From assembly GCA_002356435.2 (NCBI GenBank), contig AP018040.2, positions 186,001 through 250,000 of the forward strand: a stretch of 64,000 nt of DNA, read 5' to 3'. A program made the position numbers and the translations under genes. The notes under the pieces were generated by a model. The model saw only the letters and a program-made list of their open reading frames with translations. It had not been told where the DNA came from and ran no database searches. Shown in pieces: positions 9,505 to 18,103 of the stretch. The DNA is from Petrimonas sp. IBARAKI (GTDB taxonomy: Bacteria > Bacteroidota > Bacteroidia > Bacteroidales > Dysgonomonadaceae). How positions within the stretch are numbered: position 1 is the first letter of the stretch; every line of letters starts with the position of its first letter.

Positions 9505-9530
9505 AGGGAGTACTTTATGATTTCCAGCCG

Positions 9531-9561
9531 CAAAGGTAACTTTTTTGAAAAGAAACGCAAA
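9531..9561 (-). promoter_or_regulatory. Promoter of the BASS-acyltransferase operon
   Basis: The minus strand reads TTTG (9558-9561), a 19-nt spacer (counting from the end of TTG), then TACCTTTG (9531-9538). This is one of the best Bacteroidota promoter matches in the window. It lies inside the longest open frame and so decides in favour of the downstream start of the BASS gene. Confidence 0.6.
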
Positions 9562-9716
9562 GCTAGATTTCGATAAATCTGTTTTAAATTCATTTAATAA
9601 AATATCCAATCAAAATTAATTGCTATTTTTGCAAAGGATAATCGTTTCCTATGTTTTACGTATATTAATTACCAACATACATATAAAGAGGTTAAAAAAA
9701 TTACTTCCGCGAAAAC

Positions 9717-10421
9717 ATGAAAGAAGAAAAGTTAGTCCGTTGCCGTCCTTGCGGTTATGTAATGAAAGAGAGCGAACTGGGTGATGTTTGTCCTGCTTGT
9801 GGTTTACCGAGAGATGTATTTGAGCCCTACCGGGAAAAGGTCTCTTCCGGACGTTTGCGGTTTTTAGCCCTGGATATCCATCCCATAGCTATTCACCTTT
9901 CGCAGACATTTGTTGCCCTTGTGCCGTTTCTCATCATCTTCCATTATCTCTTCCCGGACTTTGAGCCGACGATCATCCATTCGGTGATTGCCTTTTCGGT
10001 ATACTTGTTTCCGCTCACCCTTATATTGTCTGCATTATCCGGGTATGCAGACGGACTTGTACGTTTTAAAACGATAAACACCCCTTTGTTGTTAAAGAAG
10101 ATTATTCTCAGTGTCATCGTGATTGCACTTGCCGTTATTCAGGCGATAGTTTTTAGGCGTGATATTTACCCCTGGTACTTTCTACTTCTTTCTCTCGGAT
10201 CGCTTGCTACCGCCGTGCAACTGGGTATGTTGGGAAAACACCTAATCAACGTAATTCTTCCGGGCACTCTGGTGCTCCGCGGTGTGAAAAAACAAGCGTC
10301 ATCCGCTGAGCCGGTAAAAAGTCCGAAAATGAGTCCGGAAGAAATTGCCCGGCGGGTACAGGAAAAGCAAGCAGCAAAAGCGCGTGCGCAGAAAGAAAAC
10401 GGAACGAACAATACAGAATAA
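9717..10421 (+). CDS. Rubredoxin-like zinc/iron ribbon membrane protein
   Basis: The 234-residue protein has an N-terminal rubredoxin-like ribbon with C9, C12, C25 and C28 (CRPC and CPAC). A basic hinge follows, then about four hydrophobic helices (roughly residues 60-180) resembling DUF2231-type membrane domains, and a charged, alanine- and lysine-rich tail. It may pass electrons at the membrane or simply bind a metal; no experimental role is known to me. It reads toward the Tat-exported protein 45 nt downstream, so the two probably share a transcript. A TATTTTTG element at 9624-9631 could serve as its -7 box, but no clear -33 box was found. Confidence 0.75.
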   Translation: MKEEKLVRCRPCGYVMKESELGDVCPACGLPRDVFEPYREKVSSGRLRFLALDIHPIAIHLSQTFVALVPFLIIFHYLFPDFEPTIIHSVIAFSVYLFPLTLILSALSGYADGLVRFKTINTPLLLKKIILSVIVIALAVIQAIVFRRDIYPWYFLLLSLGSLATAVQLGMLGKHLINVILPGTLVLRGVKKQASSAEPVKSPKMSPEEIARRVQEKQAAKARAQKENGTNNTE

Positions 10422-10466
10422 TTCCTGAGAAATACAGATATCAGTTTATCAAATAAAAACAATAAA

Positions 10467-11477
10467 ATGAAAGACAAAGAGATTTTTACAGAAAGGCTTT
10501 CCAGAAGAGGTTTTCTGGGTGCTGCTGCTGCGACGGCTGCTTCAGTAATTCCGTTTTCTACATCGTACGGGAGTACTCAGTCATCGGCTCCGGGAAAGGG
10601 TATTCCGAATTCGAAATTCAGTGGAGTTCAGGTCGGTGCCATTACCTACAGTTTCCGTGACTTGACCGGTGGCCTTGAAGCAGTTTTAAAGGCTTGCGTT
10701 GATGCAGGCTTAAGCTCCGTTGAGCTGATGGGTACAGGCGTGGAGGATTACCTTGGAGCTCCCAAAAATCCGTTGCAACGTCCTCCCGGTGCTCCGCGTC
10801 AGCTTTCCGATGCAGAAAGGAAGACGCTGGATCAGTACAACCGCGACTTGAAAGAATGGCGAAAAGTAAACGGAACGCTGGATAAATATGCCCAACTCCG
10901 AAAAAAATTCAACGATGCGGGTGTGAAAATCCATATCTATAAATGGGTGGCCGGAAATACGGAAGAGGAACTCGATTATTCATTCAAAGTGGCCAAAACA
11001 CTTGGGGCAATAGGAATCAGTGCTGAACTGAACGATGAAAATGCCCGGCTGATGGGGCCCGTTGCCGCCAGAAACGGGATGTACGCCATTTTACACAACC
11101 ATTATCAGTTTGGAGAGCCCGGTTTTGATGTAGACGGGTTGTTGGCATACTCACCGGCCAACATGCTGAACTTCGATATAGGGCATTACCTGGGGTCAAC
11201 CGGGTTGAACCCTGCCGATTTTATTCGGAAATATTACAACCGGATTGCAAGTATTCACGTAAAGGATAAGACGAGCGCAACGAATGCCACGCAAAAGAAT
11301 ACTAACCAGGTATTCGGGCAGGGAGAAACCCCCATTGCCGAAGTGTTGCGCTTAATCCAGAAAGAGAAGTGGCCAATTTATTGCGATATCGAATTGGAGT
11401 ATCCGGTTGTACCCTGGTCAACTTCGGTAAAGGAGGTAAGAACCTGTATGGAGTATTGCCGGCAGATATTGATTTGA
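10467..11477 (+). CDS. Tat-exported sugar phosphate isomerase/epimerase-like TIM-barrel protein
   Basis: The 336-residue protein starts with a twin-arginine signal (LSRRGFLGAAAATAA, R13 and R14), so it is exported folded, as is usual for metal-bound enzymes. The rest is a xylose-isomerase-like TIM barrel (AP endonuclease 2 family). Likely metal-site segments are HNHYQFGEPGFD and CDIELEYP, and SIHVKDKTS is a typical late strand. Members include sugar epimerases, isomerases and 3-keto-sugar enzymes, and the substrate is not predictable here. It lies between the rubredoxin-like gene and rarA, 14 nt before the latter. Confidence 0.82.
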   Translation: MKDKEIFTERLSRRGFLGAAAATAASVIPFSTSYGSTQSSAPGKGIPNSKFSGVQVGAITYSFRDLTGGLEAVLKACVDAGLSSVELMGTGVEDYLGAPKNPLQRPPGAPRQLSDAERKTLDQYNRDLKEWRKVNGTLDKYAQLRKKFNDAGVKIHIYKWVAGNTEEELDYSFKVAKTLGAIGISAELNDENARLMGPVAARNGMYAILHNHYQFGEPGFDVDGLLAYSPANMLNFDIGHYLGSTGLNPADFIRKYYNRIASIHVKDKTSATNATQKNTNQVFGQGETPIAEVLRLIQKEKWPIYCDIELEYPVVPWSTSVKEVRTCMEYCRQILI

Positions 11478-11491
11478 TCCGTGAGAAAGTG

Positions 11492-12757
11492 ATGAGTGCA
11501 CCTTTGGCAGAACGGTTGCGTCCGCGGAGCCTGGACGAATTTATCGGGCAAACACATTTGGTCGGTAAAGGGGCTGTTTTGCGCAAGATGATCGATTCGG
11601 GCCGGATCCCTTCCATCATTTTCTGGGGACCGCCGGGTGTCGGCAAAACTACGCTGGCAAACATCATTGCCAACACGTTGCACGCTCCGTTTTTTAAGTT
11701 AAGCGCCATTAATTCGGGAGTAAAGGATGTGCGGGACGTGATTGAGAAGGCCAAGAACAACCGTTTTTTTGAAGCTGCTGCCCCCATTCTATTTATTGAT
11801 GAGATTCACCGGTTCAGCAAGTCGCAACAGGATTCCCTGTTACATGCCGTAGAAACCGGAATCATTACGCTCATCGGTGCAACAACGGAGAATCCATCGT
11901 TTGAAGTTATCCGCCCGTTGCTTTCGCGTTGTCAGGTTTACGTTTTGAAATCCATGGAGGTAAAAGACCTGCAGGTGTTGATGGATCGTGCGCTGACCGA
12001 AGATGATATCCTGAAAGGAAAAGAGATCGAAGTTGAGGAAACCGATGCTCTTTTCCGTTTTTCGGGAGGTGATGCGCGTAAGCTGCTGAATATTATGGAG
12101 CTGGTTATAGCTGCAGAAGAGACCGGAGAAAAAATCGTTATCACGGATAAGGGTGTTACGGAGCGCTTACAGGAAAATCCGGCGGCGTACGATAAGGGTG
12201 GCGAGATGCACTACGACATCATTTCGGCGTTTATAAAATCCATTCGCGGGAGTGACCCCGATGCTGCGGTTTACTGGCTGGCGCGGATGGTTGCGGGAGG
12301 GGAAGATCCTAAATTTATCGCGCGCAGACTGGTTATCTCGGCTGCTGAAGATATCGGGTTGGCCAACCCCAACGCCCTGCTGCTGGCCAATGCCTGTTTT
12401 GATACCCTTCAGAAAATCGGATGGCCAGAAGGGCGCATCGTATTGGCGCAAACAGCCATATACCTGGCTACCTCCCCGAAGAGTAATTCCGCTTACCTGG
12501 CTATCGACAGCGCCATTTCGAAAGTGGAGCAAACGGGAAACCTCCCTGTACCGCTGCATTTGCGCAACGCTCCCACTTCGTTGATGAAGGAGCTTGATTA
12601 TGGGAAGGCTTACAAATATTCCCACGATTACGAGAATAACTTTGTCAAACAGGAATACCTGCCCCGGGAGTTGAAAAGCAGTAAGTTCTGGCAGGCTCAG
12701 CCCAATCCTTCGGAGGCGAAAATGAAGGAATTGATGAAAAAATTGTGGGGAAAATAA
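11492..12757 (+). CDS. rarA: Replication-associated recombination protein A (AAA+ ATPase)
   Basis: The 421-residue protein of the RarA/MgsA/WRNIP1 family acts at stalled forks with SSB and the clamp loader. Walker A is GPPGVGKT (residues 46-53) and Walker B is LFIDEIHRF (D103, E104). The sensor segment TENPSFEV and the C-terminal MgsA tetramerisation domain (GGEDPKFIARRLVISAAEDIGLA) are complete. The open frame begins earlier, inside the previous gene, but family starts align with MSAPLAERLRPRSLDEF, 14 nt after the previous stop. It is convergent with lptD with only 4 nt between the stop codons. Confidence 0.95.
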   Translation: MSAPLAERLRPRSLDEFIGQTHLVGKGAVLRKMIDSGRIPSIIFWGPPGVGKTTLANIIANTLHAPFFKLSAINSGVKDVRDVIEKAKNNRFFEAAAPILFIDEIHRFSKSQQDSLLHAVETGIITLIGATTENPSFEVIRPLLSRCQVYVLKSMEVKDLQVLMDRALTEDDILKGKEIEVEETDALFRFSGGDARKLLNIMELVIAAEETGEKIVITDKGVTERLQENPAAYDKGGEMHYDIISAFIKSIRGSDPDAAVYWLARMVAGGEDPKFIARRLVISAAEDIGLANPNALLLANACFDTLQKIGWPEGRIVLAQTAIYLATSPKSNSAYLAIDSAISKVEQTGNLPVPLHLRNAPTSLMKELDYGKAYKYSHDYENNFVKQEYLPRELKSSKFWQAQPNPSEAKMKELMKKLWGK

Positions 12758-12761
12758 ATGC

Positions 12762-15497
12762 TTAATACCAATTGCTTACGTTGTCGTACGGTGATGAACG
12801 CTGATCGTATTTCAAGTCTTGCAGCATGGAAGCGTTGGCTCGGATGGTAAAATTGTACGATTTATACGGCCCGATGGGGATAAAACTGGCCGACATGCTC
12901 CAGCAGTGCAGGTTCCGGGTCAGTGAGCAGTTGATGCTTGTGAATTTTTTATAATCAAAATTATAGTCGGTATTGAACGTCAAGTTCCAGTTTTTGGTCG
13001 GTTGGATGGAACCGCTGAAACCTAGGCTGTGCGTCAACTTTCCCGGATATTCCATCCGGTCAAAATCGAAATTCTGCATATCGTACCCATACCTTACCGA
13101 ATAGTTAAACGAGAGATTCCACTGAATCTGATTTTTCAGGTAGCCGTCATCGTCAAATTCTCCTATGGACTGGCTTCCGGTATCAAAAACACTTTTCTTT
13201 GCGGCGGTTTCGTTTGGATTCCGTCCCATCGTGCCGTCATCAGGAAGGTTGGCGTTGGAGTCTTCTCCGCCCTCCTTGTCCTCGTTGCTAGCGTCTTCTT
13301 TGCCGAACAGTTTCTTAAAGGTATCCTGGTTGACGGAGTAGGAGAACGAGGTGCCGGTACTTTGCAGTTTTCCGATTCCTTTGCCGTTAAAAACACGTAG
13401 TTTGTCCACTGCAACCGGCCTTCCGTTCTTGTCCAGCTCATAGACGTACGGGTCCCAAGTAGCGTTAAGGCTCAGGGTGTAGGATTTTGACAATTTCAAA
13501 CGGACATTGGTGTTGATCATGCTCCATTTCATGGAGTCTGCCATCATGTTGTAGCTGAAGTTTACTCCCAGGTCATCGATCAGGCTCATCTTCTTGAATC
13601 CGGTACTGTCGCTTTCGCTTTTCACTTTCATCTCGAGATTGTTCTTAAAATCGAATCCGATACTCCCGCTTTGTCCTGCAGGAGCGGTTCCGAACATCAT
13701 TCGGGAATAAGGCGAATAAGAATATTCCACATCCTCCCCGAATTCATTGCGGTAAGTGTATTTTTCGTAGAAACCGTACTTTGGATCTCCAAAATCGGGT
13801 TTGTAACTCAGGCTGATGCTGGGTGAAAAGACGTGACGGATGGCTTGAACTTTATCTCCGAAAATCTTCCAGGGAACGTACATTCCGTACAGTTTTGTAT
13901 TGGCACTGATGGAGGCGCCATAGTCGTACACCCTTTTGAATCCGTTTACGGTATCCACAACCACGTTTCTTTTTTCCACCGGATCCCAGGCCTCTTTTAT
14001 TCCACCGGTGTACCACCGTTCGGTGTAGTTCACCGACGGAGATATCTGGATCACGTCGAACAGCGAAAAGGTGGCACTCACCGGGATGCTGTGGCGCATG
14101 CCGTTTTGCCAGTCTTTGATAAGGTTTGATTTGAAGAACCTGTTCTCCTTGATTTTGTTTATCGAGTTGCGGAATTCACCCGAATAACTCATGGATATTT
14201 TTTCGTACCACCTTTCGGCGCCTACCATTTTTTTACGTTTAAAGGGGTAGATACGGTTCATGGTGATGGAGATATTGGGCAACGTTGCAGAGACAGTGGA
14301 ATCGCTTGAGACCTGATTGATATTCATCGATGCCGATAAACTCCAGGGCGAATCGGGGAAGCGCTGCGTGATGTTTACACTCGAGCTTTTGGTGTTGTTG
14401 GATGCCTCGCGGGAGTAGAGCCGGGATAAGTCGTTCAGGTTGGCACGGCTTGTTGAGAAGTTCACACTGGCGGAAAACGTCCGGTACATGTTGGATTTCG
14501 GGTCTTGCGAGTGGGTCCAGTTAATCCTGAAATCTTTGGAGACCGAATAGGCACCGGGAATATTCAGGTCTTTTAATCCCTTATCTCCGATGACGGTATT
14601 CAGGTAGCTTCCGTTTACACTACCGGAAAACTTGTACCTCTTGCGGTAATTAGACCGTGCACTAAGCCCCCAGGTCCCTTTGGTATATATCTCGCCGGTC
14701 AGCGCTAAATCAACATAATCGTTAATGGCAAAGTAATATCCGCCGTTCTGAAGATAAAATCCGCGTTCCATCTCATCACCATACGATGGCATAATTATTC
14801 CCGAAGAATAGGTTTCGGTGAAAGGGAAAAAAGCAAAGGGCAGGACAATAGGGAAAAGCGGGACATCGGCAACCACCAGCCAGGCCGGGCCTGTGACAAC
14901 ATCTTTTTCGGGACGTACCTTGGCTTTCGACAAGTTCAGGTAAAAATGCGGATGATCGTGCAGGTCGCAGGTGGTGTATTTGGCATTCACCATATAGAAG
15001 GAATTGTCGGCATTCTTTTTCGCCGTGTTGGCGACGATGTTCCCTTCTCCCTGTTGCGTTATAACGTTGGATATAAATGCCTTGCCAGTGTCGAAATTGT
15101 AGCGGACCTTTTTCATTTCGTATTCGGTACCTCCCTGCGTAAATACGGGAAACCCGAACTCCTTTCCGACTGAATCGAGCCCGAAGGTGGATGAGATGAG
15201 ATTGCTATCCAAGTTCATGGTGATCTGTTCCCCCTTGATGCCCAGGTCGCCGTATTTTACATCGGCGTCACCGTAAAGGTAACCCAAATTGCCTTTGGTG
15301 AAAACCATGGAATCCTGGGCTGTATAGAATACCGGGGCCGTGAGCTTCTCTTTTGTCGATAGTGAGTCTGCAGTAACTGAGTCTGTGGGCTGTTGACGCA
15401 ATGAATCACTGCTCAGCGTTCTTGTTTGGGAAAAAGAAAGTTGAGGAAGAAACGTGGTTACGGTTAGAAAATATAAAACGGTTATGAGTTGTTTCAT
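12762..15497 (-). CDS. lptD: LPS assembly outer-membrane protein LptD (Bacteroidota form)
   Basis: The 911-residue protein is the outer-membrane LPS translocon barrel. A signal peptide (MKQLITVLYFLTVTTFLPQLSFSQ) is followed by an OstA-like N-terminal beta-jellyroll (ADVKYGDLGIKGEQITMNL), then a long barrel rich in alternating aromatic strands and ending in an aromatic residue (NVSNWY). Acidic, glycine-rich loops occur near residue 740. The first ATG of the frame at 15530 overlaps a -7 promoter box, so the second at 15497 is chosen, which also puts the signal peptide at the terminus. It is longer than enterobacterial LptD, as is normal in this phylum. Confidence 0.88.
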   Translation of the reverse strand: MKQLITVLYFLTVTTFLPQLSFSQTRTLSSDSLRQQPTDSVTADSLSTKEKLTAPVFYTAQDSMVFTKGNLGYLYGDADVKYGDLGIKGEQITMNLDSNLISSTFGLDSVGKEFGFPVFTQGGTEYEMKKVRYNFDTGKAFISNVITQQGEGNIVANTAKKNADNSFYMVNAKYTTCDLHDHPHFYLNLSKAKVRPEKDVVTGPAWLVVADVPLFPIVLPFAFFPFTETYSSGIIMPSYGDEMERGFYLQNGGYYFAINDYVDLALTGEIYTKGTWGLSARSNYRKRYKFSGSVNGSYLNTVIGDKGLKDLNIPGAYSVSKDFRINWTHSQDPKSNMYRTFSASVNFSTSRANLNDLSRLYSREASNNTKSSSVNITQRFPDSPWSLSASMNINQVSSDSTVSATLPNISITMNRIYPFKRKKMVGAERWYEKISMSYSGEFRNSINKIKENRFFKSNLIKDWQNGMRHSIPVSATFSLFDVIQISPSVNYTERWYTGGIKEAWDPVEKRNVVVDTVNGFKRVYDYGASISANTKLYGMYVPWKIFGDKVQAIRHVFSPSISLSYKPDFGDPKYGFYEKYTYRNEFGEDVEYSYSPYSRMMFGTAPAGQSGSIGFDFKNNLEMKVKSESDSTGFKKMSLIDDLGVNFSYNMMADSMKWSMINTNVRLKLSKSYTLSLNATWDPYVYELDKNGRPVAVDKLRVFNGKGIGKLQSTGTSFSYSVNQDTFKKLFGKEDASNEDKEGGEDSNANLPDDGTMGRNPNETAAKKSVFDTGSQSIGEFDDDGYLKNQIQWNLSFNYSVRYGYDMQNFDFDRMEYPGKLTHSLGFSGSIQPTKNWNLTFNTDYNFDYKKFTSINCSLTRNLHCWSMSASFIPIGPYKSYNFTIRANASMLQDLKYDQRSSPYDNVSNWY

Positions 15498-15527
15498 CAA
15501 CGAAAAGCCCCAATCTGATTCTAAGCG

Positions 15528-15535
15528 CAAAACTA
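15528..15535 (-). promoter_or_regulatory. -7 box for lptD
   Basis: TAGTTTTG on the minus strand matches TAnnTTTG and lies about 30 nt before the chosen lptD start. No clear -33 TTG is seen at the usual spacing, so confidence is modest. Confidence 0.35.
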
Positions 15536-15579
15536 ATCAATTTAGGTTTAATAGCGTTAAAAAATATCCAAAATAAAAC

Positions 15580-16884
15580 TTAAGACAAGTTTATTAACGC
15601 TTTTTTAAACGCAGCAAAATTCCGGGGGAGCGGATACGATTGTTTTTTTTGTTTCATGAATGCCCCTAATCCTTCGGGAATTTCAATTTCCTTTGCGATA
15701 CAACTCTCCACGGTTTCCTTAAATTTGGCAGGGTGTGCAGTGGCGAGGAAAATACCTGCCTCACCGGCTTTCCGGCCTTCCTTCAGTGCCAGGTAAGCAC
15801 AGGCGCCGTGTGGGTCAAGGAGATAGCTTGATCCTTTGTATACCCCTTTGATAGCCGATTGTATCTCTTCGTCGGAAAACCGGTATCCGGAAATATCTTT
15901 TGAAATGGCTTCGTGAGAGTGTCCGTAAAGGTCGAGGATGCGCTCGAAGTTGCTGGGTGAACCTACGTCCATGGCGTTGGCTATGGTTTGTACAGAGGGC
16001 CGGGGAGTATATTTCCCCGACTGTAGGTATTCCCGAAATACATCGTTGCGGTTGTTAGCGGCAATAAACCGTTTTACCGGTAATCCCATCCGTTTGGCGA
16101 AAAGCCCCGCGGTAAGGTTGCCTAGGTTCCCGCTGGGCACAGACAGGATCACATCCGTAGAAATCCCTTGCCTGGCCAGTTGTGCATAAGCGTAAAAATA
16201 ATAAAACGACTGAGGCAGGAAGCGCGCCACATTGATGGAGTTGGCTGAGGTGAGATTCATCTGCAGGTTTAGTTCTTCATCCATAAACGCCGATTTCACC
16301 AGGGCCTGGCAATCGTCGAACGTCCCGTCAATTTCGAGTGCAACAATATTTTTTCCCAAGGTAGTGAACTGAGCTTCCTGAATATCGCTTACCTTTCCCG
16401 ATGGGTACAAAACGAAAACGCGGATGCCCTTTACTCCCAAAAATCCGTTGGCAACCGCGCTTCCCGTGTCGCCCGAAGTGGCGACCAGTACTTTTACCTC
16501 TTCCTGCCTCTGTTCCTGCACGAAATAGGATAACATCCGTGCCATGAACCGGGCCCCCACATCCTTGAAGGCAAAGGTTGGCCCGTGAAAAAGCTCCAGC
16601 GCATAAATTCCGTCTTCCACCTTTACAAGAGGAATGTCAAAATTGAGCGTGTCGGCAACGATCTCATCCAGTTTTGTTTGTGGGATATCTTCCCCAAAGA
16701 AAGCCCGGGCTACCGTTCTAGCGATGGTTATCAGTCCAAAACGGCCGATTTCATCGAAAAAAACCTCCGGAAGATGGGGGATACTTTCGGGCATATAAAG
16801 CCCCTTGTCGGGAGCAAGTCCTTTTACCACGGCTTCCCGGAGCGATACAACGGGTGCGGACTGGTTGGTGCTGTAATAGTTCAT
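15580..16884 (-). CDS. thrC: Threonine synthase
   Basis: The 434-residue PLP enzyme converts O-phosphohomoserine to threonine. The PLP lysine is K107 in PTFAFKDVGARF, and the phosphate-binding SGDTGSAVANGF and SGNLGNLTAGL segments are present. The N-terminal MNYYSTNQSAPVVSLREAV matches bacterial ThrC. It is the third gene of the threonine operon, starting 3 nt after the preceding stop. Confidence 0.96.
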   Translation of the reverse strand: MNYYSTNQSAPVVSLREAVVKGLAPDKGLYMPESIPHLPEVFFDEIGRFGLITIARTVARAFFGEDIPQTKLDEIVADTLNFDIPLVKVEDGIYALELFHGPTFAFKDVGARFMARMLSYFVQEQRQEEVKVLVATSGDTGSAVANGFLGVKGIRVFVLYPSGKVSDIQEAQFTTLGKNIVALEIDGTFDDCQALVKSAFMDEELNLQMNLTSANSINVARFLPQSFYYFYAYAQLARQGISTDVILSVPSGNLGNLTAGLFAKRMGLPVKRFIAANNRNDVFREYLQSGKYTPRPSVQTIANAMDVGSPSNFERILDLYGHSHEAISKDISGYRFSDEEIQSAIKGVYKGSSYLLDPHGACAYLALKEGRKAGEAGIFLATAHPAKFKETVESCIAKEIEIPEGLGAFMKQKKQSYPLPRNFAAFKKALINLS

Positions 16885-16887
16885 GTT

Positions 16888-18093
16888 CTACAAAATCAGA
16901 TTCTTCATAAATTCATCCCCGCGAAGAAGGCCAAAAACACCTTTTTTCGCAGCAAACTCATCGTATGTTTTTACGCTGTCGGGTTCAATTCCTTTGTGAT
17001 AGACAACAAAAGGAACGGCATCACGGGTGTGTGTGCGGATAGCACAGGGAGTGGGATGGTCGGGCAAGACGGCAATAGTGACGGGTTCGTCCCACGTTGA
17101 GGTTTCTTCGAAAATGGGTTTTACGATGCGCGAATCGAGGTATTCGATGGTTCTCACTTTCAAATCCACATCCCCTTCGTGTCCGGCTTCGTCGCTGGCT
17201 TCAATATGCAGGAAAACAAAATCGTTCTCTTTCAGTGCATCCAGGGCGGCACGGGCCTTCCCTTCGTAGTTGGTGTCGTACAACCCGGTGGCACCTTCCA
17301 CCTGGATAACCTCCAATCCTGCATATACACCGATCCCCCTGATGAGGTCAACGGCCGAGATTACCGCTCCTTTTTGAATAGGATATTTCTTGTTCAGCGG
17401 CTGCATGCCGGGGCGATACCCGGGCGACCACAGCCAGATGCTGTTGGCCGGATCTTTTCCCAGGGCAATCCTCTTTTGATTTACGGGATGAGCCGGCAGT
17501 ATTTCTTGCGAGGCAAGGATCAGTCTGTTCAGTTCGTCAGCAGTGCTTTGGGCGGGCTCTTCGGCCGGTTTGATCAGCAAGGGGTAAAAAGGCTTGTCGG
17601 GAACATCGTGGGGCGGGGTACAAACGATGTTTTTGTTTCCACCTTTCATTTTTAATAAATGGCGGTACGAAACACCGGGATAAAAGCGAAACCGGTCATT
17701 CCCGAGCCTGTCGTCCAGAAAATGAATCAGTTCGGCAGCTTCTGCTGTGGGAATGTGTCCGGCAGAGTGATTCTTCAGCACATCGTTGTCGATAGTCACT
17801 AAATTACACCGCATTGCCATTTCGTCCGGCAGAATATCTACACCCATGCTGGCGGCTTCCAACACACCCCGGCCTTCGTACACCCGGGGAACATCGTATC
17901 CCAACACGGAAAGATTAGCAATTTCGCTTCCCGGAGACATGCCTTCGGGAATGGTGTCGAGCATGCCGCTGCGTCCTTTTTGTGCCAGCCTATCCATATA
18001 CGGTGTTTTGGCTGCCTGTAGGGGCGTCCTGTTGCCGAGTTTTGCAACGGGTTCGTCTGCCATGCCGTCTCCGAGGATGATGATGTATTTCAT
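16888..18093 (-). CDS. apgM: Archaeal-type phosphoglycerate mutase-like protein, probable homoserine kinase
   Basis: The 401-residue protein is an alkaline-phosphatase-fold member of the apgM family: metal site near D9 (IILGDGMADEP), HIEASDEAGHEGD, and DHPTPCAIRTHTRDAVPFVVY. Members are named cofactor-independent phosphoglycerate mutase. Here the gene sits exactly between thrA and thrC (10 and 3 nt gaps), where homoserine kinase is needed and no GHMP-type thrB is present. In Bacteroides this family has been proposed to supply homoserine kinase. The long frame starts at 18201 inside thrA, but MKYIIILGDG at 18093 is the family start. Confidence 0.88.
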   Translation of the reverse strand: MKYIIILGDGMADEPVAKLGNRTPLQAAKTPYMDRLAQKGRSGMLDTIPEGMSPGSEIANLSVLGYDVPRVYEGRGVLEAASMGVDILPDEMAMRCNLVTIDNDVLKNHSAGHIPTAEAAELIHFLDDRLGNDRFRFYPGVSYRHLLKMKGGNKNIVCTPPHDVPDKPFYPLLIKPAEEPAQSTADELNRLILASQEILPAHPVNQKRIALGKDPANSIWLWSPGYRPGMQPLNKKYPIQKGAVISAVDLIRGIGVYAGLEVIQVEGATGLYDTNYEGKARAALDALKENDFVFLHIEASDEAGHEGDVDLKVRTIEYLDSRIVKPIFEETSTWDEPVTIAVLPDHPTPCAIRTHTRDAVPFVVYHKGIEPDSVKTYDEFAAKKGVFGLLRGDEFMKNLIL

Positions 18094-18103
18094 TTTTCTT
18101 TCT

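Noticed and set aside
11369-11491. Longer rarA start inside the TIM-barrel gene
   Set aside because: The 41 extra residues are the out-of-frame reading of the preceding gene; family alignment begins at MSAPLAERLRPRSL.
12757-12762. Very close convergent stops (rarA/lptD, and GH92/acyltransferase at 7224-7232) as a possible overlap-regulation system
   Set aside because: Short convergent gaps are common in compact bacterial genomes, and no hairpin or antisense signal was seen at either site.
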